From NCBI GenBank assembly GCA_947458345.1, contig CANHBU010000107.1:1-6564 (forward strand): a DNA stretch of 6,564 nt, given 5' to 3'. Position numbers and translations under genes: made by a program. Below, piece by piece: positions 1 to 5,978 of this stretch; position 1 is the first letter of the stretch; the number at the start of each line of letters is the position of its first letter. The notes below the pieces were generated by a model that searched no databases, had not been told where the DNA came from, and worked only from the letters and a program-made list of their open reading frames with translations. Origin of the DNA: Comamonadaceae bacterium. GTDB lineage: Bacteria; Pseudomonadota; Gammaproteobacteria; Burkholderiales; Burkholderiaceae_C.

Positions 1-81
1 CACCATGATGAGCAGCCCCACCATGAAAACGGCCGCCACCGCGGCCGTTGCACTGTAGAGCCCGTCGAGCAGTCGGCGCAC
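1..81 (-). CDS. TRAP transporter small permease subunit (DctQ family), N-terminal fragment
   Basis: This is the 5' end of a gene cut by the left window edge; 27 codons are visible. The reading begins VRRLLDGLYSA (Met if GTG initiates) and continues into a hydrophobic stretch, AAVAAVFMVGLLIMV. That matches the usual start of DctQ small subunits: a short basic amphipathic lead followed by the first transmembrane helix. DctQ sits in the inner membrane and bridges the large DctM channel and the periplasmic binding protein. The GTG at 81-79 is the only standard start codon between the in-frame stop at 111-109 and the hydrophobic segment. It has no good Shine-Dalgarno sequence, so translation may be coupled to the preceding binding-protein gene, whose stop lies 11 bases upstream. 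The family call rests on the N-terminal pattern plus the neighbour; the fragment is too short to prove it alone. A DctM gene is expected beyond the edge but is not seen. Confidence 0.72.
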   Translation of the reverse strand, partial: MRRLLDGLYSATAAVAAVFMVGLLIMV

Positions 82-92
82 GGGTGAAGTGC

Positions 93-1061
93 TTAACGGC
101 GGAAGGCGTCAACCAACTGCTGGCCTTCGCCCCCCGACTTGCCCAGCCATTCGGTCAGTAGGGTGTCGCCGACTTTTTTCATGTCGCTGGTCAGTTGCGC
201 GGTCGGCGGCAGAATCTGCATGCCACCGGCCCTCAGGACGTTGAGGGAGGCGCCATTGGCCTTTTTGCTTTCGGCCAGACCCCGCACCTCGGCCTCGGCT
301 GCAGCTTTCATCACCGCATCCTGGGTGGCTTTGTCCAGCGCATTGAAGGCCGCGCGGTTGACGATGACCAGGTTCTTGGGCAACCAAGCCTGGGTGTCGT
401 ACCAGAACTTCACGTGCTCATGCAGCTTGGCATCGGCGCCGGTGGAGCCGCTGGACATCATGCTCTCGGTCACGCCAGTGGCAAACGCCTGGCTGACTTC
501 GGCGGCCTGTACTGTGACGGGTTGCGCGCCCACCAACTCTGCAATGCGGGCAGTTGCCGGGCTGTAGGCACGCCACTTGATGCCCTTGAGGTCGGCGGCT
601 GAATTGAGTGGCTTCTTGCTATAGATGCCCTGCGGTGGCCACGGCACCGCATACAGAGCCATCATGCCCTGCTCGGCGAGCTTTTTGTCAACAAGCGGCT
701 TTTGCACGCGCCACAGTTTCATGGCGTCGTCATAGCTGGTGGCCAGAAAGGGCAGGCCGTCGGCACCCCAGACTTGCCACTCGTTTTGGAAGTTGACCAT
801 CAGGATCTCGCCGATCTGCGCCTGGCCGCCTTGCACCGCGCGCTTGATCTCGGGCGCCTTGAACAGCGACGCATTGGCATGCACCGTGATCTTGAGCTTG
901 CCACCGCTGGCCTTGTCGATGTCGGCCGCGAACTGGTTGAGGTTGATCGTGTGAAAGTTGGTGGCCGGGTAGGCGGCCGGCAGGTCCCATTTGGTTTGGG
1001 CCAGAGCAGCACTGCTCAGGGCCAGGGTGGCCAGGGCGAGGTGAAGTGATCGACGTTTCAT
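93..1061 (-). CDS. TRAP transporter periplasmic substrate-binding protein (DctP family)
   Basis: This is a 322-residue extracytoplasmic solute-binding protein that captures an organic anion in the periplasm and hands it to the DctQM membrane subunits for sodium- or proton-driven uptake. Residues 1-21 (MKRRSLHLALATLALSSAALA) form a Sec signal peptide with a basic n-region and an ALA cleavage site before Q22. The mature part has the family features: KWDLPAAYPATNFH near the N terminus, FKAPEIKRAVQGGQAQIGE at about 67-85, and the ligand-binding core LKGIKWRAYSP at 158-168. R164 is the likely carboxylate-binding arginine. The next segment, VQAAEVSQAFATGVTESMMSSGSTG at 184-208, is also typical, and the length fits the usual 320-340 residues. 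I chose the ATG at 1061 because AAGGAG lies 8 bases upstream and because it places the signal peptide at the N terminus; the frame stays open further upstream without a better start. The ligand cannot be read from the sequence. The divergent oxoprolinase-family enzyme suggests 5-oxoproline or a related cyclic amide or acid. Confidence 0.93.
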   Translation of the reverse strand: MKRRSLHLALATLALSSAALAQTKWDLPAAYPATNFHTINLNQFAADIDKASGGKLKITVHANASLFKAPEIKRAVQGGQAQIGEILMVNFQNEWQVWGADGLPFLATSYDDAMKLWRVQKPLVDKKLAEQGMMALYAVPWPPQGIYSKKPLNSAADLKGIKWRAYSPATARIAELVGAQPVTVQAAEVSQAFATGVTESMMSSGSTGADAKLHEHVKFWYDTQAWLPKNLVIVNRAAFNALDKATQDAVMKAAAEAEVRGLAESKKANGASLNVLRAGGMQILPPTAQLTSDMKKVGDTLLTEWLGKSGGEGQQLVDAFRR

Positions 1062-1069
1062 GGCAATAG

Positions 1070-1075
1070 CTCCTT
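1070..1075 (-). promoter_or_regulatory. Ribosome binding site of the TRAP binding-protein gene
   Basis: On the minus strand AAGGAG lies 8 bases before the ATG at 1061. It is close to the ideal Shine-Dalgarno sequence and fixes the start 24 codons inside the longer open frame. It is the strongest ribosome binding site in the window and fits a highly produced periplasmic protein. Confidence 0.88.
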
Positions 1076-1184
1076 GCGGGCGTTGGGGGGTGAACGAGGT
1101 TGGCTTGCCCTGACCTCTATGCGCAAAAGACAATGAGAGAGGTCTCGGACGTCACGCTCGGACTGTAGGCCCGTATCGCGGAGT

Positions 1185-1200
1185 GGTGGATTGGTGGATT
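1185..1200. repeat. Tandem 8-base repeat GGTGGATT x2 in the divergent promoter region
   Basis: GGTGGATT occurs at 1185-1192 and again immediately at 1193-1200, between the TRAP gene and the regulator gene. It lies just left of the 26-base dyad. It is an exact repeat, but short and of low complexity. It could be part of a protein-binding region or simply chance. Confidence 0.5.
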
Positions 1201-1209
1201 CCCTTATTG

Positions 1210-1235
1210 CCGACAATTTGTTGGTAAATTGTTGG
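1210..1235. promoter_or_regulatory. Operator-like dyad, also a tandem 11-base repeat
   Basis: CCGACAATTT at 1210-1219 and AAATTGTTGG at 1226-1235 form a 10-base inverted repeat with one mismatch (1212/1233) around a 6-base spacer, GTTGGT. The same stretch reads as two adjacent 11-mers, AATTTGTTGGT (1215-1225) and AAATTGTTGGT (1226-1236), with one difference, so equivalent sites would repeat at about one helical turn. It is an AT-rich patch in GC-rich surroundings between divergent genes, one of which encodes a winged-helix regulator. It overlaps the putative -35 of the regulator gene, so binding there could repress that promoter. It also lies in position to affect the divergent TRAP promoter. 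That the MarR-like protein binds here is inference. Confidence 0.55.
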
Positions 1236-1250
1236 TGTTATGGGTAGACT
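1221..1250 (+). promoter_or_regulatory. Putative sigma70-type promoter for the regulator-oxoprolinase operon
   Basis: A possible -35 TTGGTA (1221-1226) is followed after 18 bases by a possible -10 TAGACT (1245-1250). Each matches four of six consensus bases. Transcription would start near 1257, leaving a leader of about 20 bases before the ATG at 1277. The -35 sits inside the 26-base dyad and the expected start point lies within the 20-base palindrome, an arrangement typical of a repressed or autoregulated promoter. The elements are weak and were judged by eye. I found no convincing promoter for the TRAP gene on the other strand. Confidence 0.35.
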
Positions 1251-1253
1251 GGA

Positions 1254-1273
1254 GTCTCATTAGCAAATGAGAC
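1254..1273. promoter_or_regulatory. Perfect 20-base palindrome in front of the regulator start codon
   Basis: GTCTCATT at 1254-1261 and AATGAGAC at 1266-1273 are exact 8-base inverted arms around AGCA, ending three bases before the ATG at 1277. As DNA it is a strong candidate operator for a dimeric winged-helix repressor, most simply the adjacent gene's product acting on itself. As RNA it could fold into a hairpin covering the poor Shine-Dalgarno region and so dampen translation. The sequence supports the structure directly; which role applies is inference. An AATGAGA half-site recurs at 1132-1138 on the TRAP side. Confidence 0.62.
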
Positions 1274-1276
1274 GCC

Positions 1277-1810
1277 ATGCCCCGCAAGACCTCAGCCGTC
1301 CGGCCCCCCTCCAAGCCCATCGTCACGTCGGCCCACCTGGTCTCGCCTGACAGCGCCCAAATGAGCGAGTTCGAGTTCGGCCTCATCGTGGCCGGCAACG
1401 CCTTTCACCGCTGGGTGGTTCACTGCATGGCGGCGGGCGGCTTGAAGGACCTGACCCCGCTGGATGTGCTGGTGCTGCACCATGTGACGCACCGCGCCCG
1501 CGACAAGCGGCTGGCCGACATCTGCTTCATCATGAATATCGAAGACACCCACCTGGTCAACTACGCGCTCAAAAAGCTGCAAAGCCTGGGCGTGGTGGCC
1601 TCGAGCAAGCACGGCAAGGAGGTCACCTACGCGGCCACCGAGGTCGGGCGCCAGCATGTCGAGCGCTATCGCGTCATCCGCGAGGACTGCCTGATTGCCG
1701 CACTCAAGGCCGACGACGGTCTGAACCGCGACATTGGTGAGCTGGCCCGGCTGCTGAGGGTGCTTTCGGGCATGTACGACCAGGCCGCGCGTGCGGCCGC
1801 TTCCCTGTGA
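1277..1810 (+). CDS. MarR-like winged-helix transcriptional regulator
   Basis: This is a 177-residue cytoplasmic DNA-binding protein resembling predicted MarR-family winged-helix regulators found in Burkholderiales. Residues 1-29 are a Pro/Ser-rich leader. Helices follow at about 31-52, and then LTPLDVLVLHHVTHRARDKR (59-78) leads into the winged-helix core. The likely helix-turn-helix spans about 79-105 (LADICFIMNIEDTHLVNYALKKLQSLG). The wing is at about 106-120 (VVASSKHGKEVTYAA), and a C-terminal helical region (124-177) probably dimerises. I kept the ATG at 1277; the Met at residue 29 (ATG at 1361) is a possible shorter start, and no strong ribosome binding site decides between them. The stop overlaps the next gene's GTG by four bases, so the two are almost certainly one operon with coupled translation. 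It probably controls the oxoprolinase and perhaps the divergent TRAP genes through the dyads at 1210-1273. Its effector is unknown. Confidence 0.85.
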   Translation: MPRKTSAVRPPSKPIVTSAHLVSPDSAQMSEFEFGLIVAGNAFHRWVVHCMAAGGLKDLTPLDVLVLHHVTHRARDKRLADICFIMNIEDTHLVNYALKKLQSLGVVASSKHGKEVTYAATEVGRQHVERYRVIREDCLIAALKADDGLNRDIGELARLLRVLSGMYDQAARAAASL

Positions 1811-4800
1811 GCAACGAGATGGACACGAGCACCTCACCTGACGCACGCTGGCAGTTCTGGGTGGACCGCGGCGGCACCTTCACCGATATCGTGGCGCGCC
1901 GAGGCGACGGCGCATTGCTCACGCACAAGCTGCTGAGCGATAACCCCGAGCAGTACCGCGATGCAGCGGTAGCGGGCATCCGCCATCTGCTGGGACTGCC
2001 CCCCGATGCGCCGATTTCGGCCGAGCAGGTGCAATGCGTCAAGATGGGCACCACCGTGGCCACCAACGCGCTGCTCGAGCGCAAGGGCGAGCCCACGCTG
2101 CTGGTCACCACCCGCGGTTTTCGCGACGCGCTGCGCATTGCCTACCAGAACCGCCCGCGCCTGTTCGATCGCCAGATCGTGCTGCCGGAGTTGCTCTATA
2201 CCCGTGTGATCGAGGCCAGCGAGCGCGTGGGCGCGCGGGGCGAGCTGATCGAGCCGCTCGATCAGGCCCATCTGCGCGAGCGCCTGTGGGCCGCCTTTGA
2301 CGCTGGCCTGCGCAGTGTGGCCATTGTCTTTATGCACGGCTACCGCTACACGGAGCACGAAAAGGCCGCTGCCGCGATCGCGCGCGAAGTCGGCTTCCCG
2401 CAGGTCAGCACCAGCCACGAGACCAGCCCCATGATGAAGTTCGTCAGCCGTGGGGACACCACCGTGGTCGACGCCTATTTGTCGCCGATCTTGCGCCGCT
2501 ACGTCGACCAGGTCGCCTCTGAAATGCCCGGCGTGAAGCTGTTTTTCATGCAATCATCCGGCGGGCTTGCCGATGCGCAGGCCTTTGCTGGCAAGGACGC
2601 CATCTTGTCGGGCCCGGCCGGCGGTATTGTGGGCATGGCTCGCACCGCCGAGCTGGCCGGCTTCGAGCGCGTGATCGGCTTTGACATGGGTGGCACCTCC
2701 ACCGACGTGTCGCACTTTGCCGGGCAGTTCGAGCGCGAATTTGAAACCCAGGTGGCCGGGGTGCGCATGCGCGCGCCCATGATGAGCATCCACACGGTGG
2801 CAGCCGGCGGCGGCTCCATCTTGTCGTTTGACGGCGCGCGTTTTCGCGTCGGCCCGCAAAGCGCCGGCGCCAATCCGGGGCCGGCAAGCTACCGGCGCGG
2901 CGGGCCGCTGGCGGTCACCGATGCCAACGTCATGCTGGGCAAGATCGTGCCGCACTGGTTTCCCAAGGTCTTTGGCGCCAGTGGGCAGGAAGCCCTGAGC
3001 GCCGAGGTGGTGCGCGAAAAATTCTCGGCTTTGGCGGCGCAGGCCGGACGCAGCGCCGAAGACGTGGCCGAGGGCTTTATTCGCATCGCGGTGCAGCAGA
3101 TGGCCAATGCGATCAAAAAGATCTCGGTGGCCCGCGGCTATGACGTCACGCGCTACACCTTGCAGTGTTTTGGCGGCGCTGGTGGACAGCACGCCTGCCT
3201 GGTGGCCGACGCACTGGGCATGACCCGGGTGCTGGTCCATCCGCTGGCCGGTGTGCTGTCGGCCTACGGCATGGGCCTGGCCGATCAGAGCCTGATGCGC
3301 GAGCAGGCGGTCGAGATGGCGCTGCAGGAGCCCGAGGCCTTGCCTCAGATGGCCGCGCAGTTGCAGACCCTGGCCGGGCAGGCGCAGCAAGCGCTGGCAG
3401 ACCAGCAGTTGGGCCATGCCCCGATTCGGGTGCAGCAGCGGGTGCATGTGCGTTACGAGGGCACCGACTTGGCCCTGGTCGTGCCCTTCGGCTCGCTGCA
3501 GGACATCGTCGGCGGCTTCGAGGCCGCCTACCGCCAGCGCTTTGCCTTTTTGATGCAGGGCAAGCGCCTGATGGTCGAAGCCGTTTCGGTGGAGGCCGTG
3601 ATTGCTGGCGATGCGCCAGCCGAGGCGAAGCATCGGCTCAGCGCGCCGCGCGAGGTGCCGCGGCGCGAGACGGTGCGCCTGTACCACGAAGGCCAGTGGC
3701 ACGAGGCGGCCTTGGTGGTGCGTGAAGACCTGCGTCCGGGCGATGAAATCCCGGGCCCGGCCATCATCGCCGAGAAAAACGCCACCACGGTGGTCGAGCC
3801 CGGTTGGCTGGCCCAGCTCACGGCGCTCGACCATCTTGTGCTCGAGCGGCGCGTGCCGCGGGCTCAGCGCTTTGCCGTCGGCACCACAGTCGATCCGGTG
3901 CTGCTCGAAGTGTTCAACAACCTGTTCATGAACATCGCCGAGCAGATGGGGCTGCAGCTGCAAAACACCGCCTACTCGGTCAACATCAAGGAGCGGCTCG
4001 ATTTTTCTTGTGCGCTCTTTGATGCGCAGGGTCACCTGATTGCCAACGCGCCGCATATGCCGGTGCATCTGGGATCGATGGGCGAGAGCATCCAAACCGT
4101 GATCCGCGAAAACGCCGGCCAGATGCGCGCCGGTGACGTGTACGTGCTCAACGATCCCTATCACGGCGGCACCCACCTGCCCGATGTAACCGTGATCACG
4201 CCGGTCTTTCTCGAGCGCGCAGATGAGCCTATTTTTTATGTCGGCTCGCGCGGCCACCACGCCGATATCGGTGGCCTGACGCCCGGTTCGATGCCGCCGT
4301 TTTCCACCCGCATCGAGCAAGAGGGCGTGCAAATCCAGAACTTCAAGCTCGTCGATGCCGGGCACTTGCGCGAGGCGCAGATCCTGGACCTGCTGGCCAG
4401 TGGACCCTATCCCTCACGTAACCCGCAGCAAAACCTGGCCGACCTCAAGGCGCAGATCGCGGCCAATGAAAAGGGCGTGCAGGAACTGCACCGCATGGTC
4501 GGGCAGTTTGGCCTGGACGTGGTGCAAGCCTATATGGGCCATGTGCAGGACAACGCCGAGGAATCGGTGCGCCGCGTCATCACGCGCCTGAAGGATGGGG
4601 TCTACACCTTGCCGCTGGACAACGGCGCGCAGATCCAGGTGGCCGTGCGCGTCGATGCGGCCCAGCGCAGCGCCGAGATCGATTTTTCTGGCACCAGCGC
4701 TCAGCTGGGCAACAACTTCAACGCACCGCGTGCGGTGTGCATGGCTGCGGTGCTGTACGTGTTTCGCATGCTGGTCGATGACGACATTCCGCTCAATGCG

Positions 4801-5448
4801 GGCTGCCTCAAGCCGCTCAAGGTCATCATTCCGGCCGGCTCCATGCTCAACCCCGATCCGCCCGCTTCTGTGGTCGCTGGCAATGTCGAGACCTCCAGTT
4901 GCATCACCAATGCGCTGCTCGGTGCCCTTGGGGTGATGGCGGGCAGCCAGCCCACCATGAACAACTTCACCTTTGGCAACGAGCGCTACCAGTACTACGA
5001 AACGATCGCCGGCGGCAGCGGTGCGGGCGGGGTGTTTGATGCGCAAGGCCAGCAGATCGACGGCTTTGACGGCACGGCCGTGGTGCAAACGCACATGACC
5101 AATTCACGCCTGACCGACCCCGAGGTGCTCGAGTTCCGTTTTCCGGTTCGGCTCGACAGCTACACCCTTGCAAAGGGCTCGGGCGGGATGGGCCGCTGGC
5201 GCGGTGGCGATGGCGGCGTGCGGCGCATCCGCTTCCTCGAGCCGATGACAGCGGCCATTTTGTCCAACGGCCGTGTACACCCGGCCTTTGGCGCCGCAGG
5301 CGGCCAGCCCGGCGCAGCCGGCCGCAACCGGGTGCTGCGCAGCGATGGCCGCGTCGAGGACTTGGCCCACATCGCCCAGGTCGAGATGAAGCCGGGCGAT
5401 GTTTTCGAAATCCAAACGCCCGGCGGCGGCGGCTACGGCGAAGCTTGA
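1807..5448 (+). CDS. Fused HyuA-HyuB hydantoinase/5-oxoprolinase family enzyme (probable ATP-dependent 5-oxoprolinase)
   Basis: This is a 1213-residue cytoplasmic enzyme of the family that uses ATP to open cyclic amides; 5-oxoprolinase (EC 3.5.2.9) converts 5-oxo-L-proline to L-glutamate. The HyuA-like half spans about 14-690. It has the N-terminal nucleotide-fold motif DRGGTFTDIV (20-29), GTTVATNALL (81-90), LSGPAGGIVG (267-276), FDMGGTSTDVS (292-302), VAAGGGSIL (331-339) and FGGAGGQHA (455-463). The HyuB-like half spans about 696-1210. It starts at DPVLLEVFNNLF (696-707) and has SVNIKERLDFS (724-734), NDPYHGGTHLPDV (782-794), GSRGHHADIGG (813-823), GNVETSS (1025-1031), HMTNSRLTDPE (1096-1106) and a terminal GGGGYG (1206-1211). 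Many bacteria encode these halves separately. The fused layout and roughly 1200-residue length match single-chain 5-oxoprolinases, and no conserved block appears broken. The GTG at 1807 overlaps the upstream TGA; the ATG at 1819 (residue 5) is an equally plausible start, with GTGAG seven bases before it. Hydantoins or lactams remain possible substrates. Confidence 0.93.
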   Translation: MSNEMDTSTSPDARWQFWVDRGGTFTDIVARRGDGALLTHKLLSDNPEQYRDAAVAGIRHLLGLPPDAPISAEQVQCVKMGTTVATNALLERKGEPTLLVTTRGFRDALRIAYQNRPRLFDRQIVLPELLYTRVIEASERVGARGELIEPLDQAHLRERLWAAFDAGLRSVAIVFMHGYRYTEHEKAAAAIAREVGFPQVSTSHETSPMMKFVSRGDTTVVDAYLSPILRRYVDQVASEMPGVKLFFMQSSGGLADAQAFAGKDAILSGPAGGIVGMARTAELAGFERVIGFDMGGTSTDVSHFAGQFEREFETQVAGVRMRAPMMSIHTVAAGGGSILSFDGARFRVGPQSAGANPGPASYRRGGPLAVTDANVMLGKIVPHWFPKVFGASGQEALSAEVVREKFSALAAQAGRSAEDVAEGFIRIAVQQMANAIKKISVARGYDVTRYTLQCFGGAGGQHACLVADALGMTRVLVHPLAGVLSAYGMGLADQSLMREQAVEMALQEPEALPQMAAQLQTLAGQAQQALADQQLGHAPIRVQQRVHVRYEGTDLALVVPFGSLQDIVGGFEAAYRQRFAFLMQGKRLMVEAVSVEAVIAGDAPAEAKHRLSAPREVPRRETVRLYHEGQWHEAALVVREDLRPGDEIPGPAIIAEKNATTVVEPGWLAQLTALDHLVLERRVPRAQRFAVGTTVDPVLLEVFNNLFMNIAEQMGLQLQNTAYSVNIKERLDFSCALFDAQGHLIANAPHMPVHLGSMGESIQTVIRENAGQMRAGDVYVLNDPYHGGTHLPDVTVITPVFLERADEPIFYVGSRGHHADIGGLTPGSMPPFSTRIEQEGVQIQNFKLVDAGHLREAQILDLLASGPYPSRNPQQNLADLKAQIAANEKGVQELHRMVGQFGLDVVQAYMGHVQDNAEESVRRVITRLKDGVYTLPLDNGAQIQVAVRVDAAQRSAEIDFSGTSAQLGNNFNAPRAVCMAAVLYVFRMLVDDDIPLNAGCLKPLKVIIPAGSMLNPDPPASVVAGNVETSSCITNALLGALGVMAGSQPTMNNFTFGNERYQYYETIAGGSGAGGVFDAQGQQIDGFDGTAVVQTHMTNSRLTDPEVLEFRFPVRLDSYTLAKGSGGMGRWRGGDGGVRRIRFLEPMTAAILSNGRVHPAFGAAGGQPGAAGRNRVLRSDGRVEDLAHIAQVEMKPGDVFEIQTPGGGGYGEA

Positions 5449-5495
5449 GTCAGGCCGCTCGAGCGGCGCCGCGGTCTAAAGGGCAGGACTCAAGC
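5443..5495. other. Compound stem-loop overlapping the oxoprolinase stop codon
   Basis: GCTTGAGTC (5443-5451) and GACTCAAGC (5487-5495) are perfect 9-base inverted arms; the left arm contains the TGA stop at 5446-5448. Inside the loop, GCCGCTCGAGCGGC (5454-5467) is itself a perfect 14-base palindrome that can form a small hairpin. No T-run follows on either strand, so it is not a standard intrinsic terminator. It may block 3' exonucleases or help end transcription between the converging oxoprolinase and ihfB genes. The structure is seen; the role is inferred. Confidence 0.5.
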
Positions 5496-5518
5496 GAGGG
5501 CGGAAAGATCCGGTCGTT

Positions 5519-5548
5519 GCTGGATCGCTTCGTTGCGCGCGATGACGG
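5519..5548. repeat. Possible dispersed intergenic repeat motif
   Basis: The stretch around GGATCGCTTCGTTGCGC (5522-5538) followed by GCGATGACG resembles a short GC-rich motif I recall recurring in intergenic DNA of proteobacteria, of the form GGATNGCTTCG...CGCAATGACG. ATCGC (5524-5528) and GCGAT (5539-5543) can pair. Only one copy is present in the window, so the repeat status comes from memory of the motif and cannot be shown here. The rest of the 164-base gap (5449-5612) holds no gene that I can support. Confidence 0.3.
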
Positions 5549-5612
5549 AGCAGGCTCACGCGTAGACGGGGTGATGCAAAGTAGCCCCGAGGGGGTCGGT
5601 GAAGAGCTGCAG

Positions 5613-5915
5613 TCAGGGGCTCTGGACTGGCTCGCCGCCTTGGCCCACAGCCTCGCGCAAGGCCTTGCCGGGCTTGAAGTGGGGCACGCGTTTTTCGGGG
5701 ATCGCCACGCTTTCGCCCGAGCGGGGGTTGCGGCCCATGCGCGGTGGGCGGCGGTTGATGGTGAAGCTGCCAAAGCCGCGAATTTCGATGCGGTGGCCGC
5801 GCACCATGGCCTGCTCCATCGCGTCTAGGATGGCCTTGACCGCCGCCTCAGCGTCCCTGTGGGTGAGCTGGGCGAAGCGGTTGGCGAGTTCTTCGACGAG
5901 GTCTGAGCGGGTCAT
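5613..5915 (-). CDS. ihfB: Integration host factor subunit beta
   Basis: This is a 100-residue nucleoid protein. With IHF-alpha (encoded elsewhere) it forms the heterodimer that bends DNA sharply at specific sites in promoters, at replication origins and during recombination. Hallmarks are the [11 protein letters not shown] start, the dimerisation core IEIRGFGSF (43-51), the DNA-binding arm with GRNPRSGE (61-68), in which P64 is the intercalating proline, and [11 protein letters not shown] (77-87). Numbering matches E. coli IHF-beta through the arm; the C-terminal tail ([10 protein letters not shown]) is a few residues longer than in E. coli. The ATG at 5915 gives the family's conserved MTRS beginning. 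A TTG five codons upstream is in frame but lies against the terminator's T-run and is less likely. No recognisable Shine-Dalgarno sequence precedes the ATG. It follows rpsA, as is common in beta- and gammaproteobacteria. HU is excluded because the start and arm sequences are of IHF-beta type. Confidence 0.96.
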   Translation of the reverse strand: MTRSDLVEELANRFAQLTHRDAEAAVKAILDAMEQAMVRGHRIEIRGFGSFTINRRPPRMGRNPRSGESVAIPEKRVPHFKPGKALREAVGQGGEPVQSP

Positions 5916-5928
5916 GGCGCACAAGGTC

Positions 5929-5971
5929 AAAAAAGCCAGACTGGCCGCGCAGGTCGTGCGCGGCCAGTCTG
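5929..5971 (-). terminator. Rho-independent terminator of rpsA
   Basis: The arms 5937-5950 and 5958-5971 are perfect 14-base inverted repeats (core ACTGGCCGCGC / GCGCGGCCAGT) around a 7-base loop. On the minus strand the stem is followed by two bases and then six T (5934-5929), a textbook intrinsic terminator. It begins eight bases after the rpsA stop and its T-run ends 13 bases before the ihfB ATG. It should therefore end most rpsA transcripts and limit readthrough into ihfB. Confidence 0.93.
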
Positions 5972-5978
5972 TCAGCGA

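Noticed and set aside
1062..1133. Extension of the TRAP binding-protein frame upstream of 1061
   Set aside because: The added 24 residues would bury the signal peptide, whereas AAGGAG sits 8 bases before the ATG at 1061.
1254..1273. Fur box interpretation of the 20-base palindrome
   Set aside because: The arm order is TCTCATT...AATGAGA, opposite to the ATGAGA...TCTCAT order of Fur-type sites, and no iron-related gene is nearby.
1292..1846. A 184-codon minus-strand frame opposite the MarR-like gene
   Set aside because: It is antisense to a protein with a recognisable winged-helix fold and has no family features of its own.
2554..4365. A 603-codon open frame on the minus strand inside the oxoprolinase gene
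   Set aside because: It lies wholly antisense to a strongly conserved enzyme, has the His/Arg/Gly-rich composition typical of shadow frames in high-G+C genes, shows no recognisable domain, and has no credible start signal.
5583..5596. Short CCCC/GGGG hairpin downstream of ihfB as a possible terminator
   Set aside because: The stem is only about four base pairs and no real T-run follows on the minus strand, so it is too weak to call.
5445..5828. Plus-strand open frame running from the oxoprolinase end into ihfB
   Set aside because: It begins at TTG, has no ribosome binding site, and its second half is the reverse complement of ihfB; the composition is that of a shadow frame.
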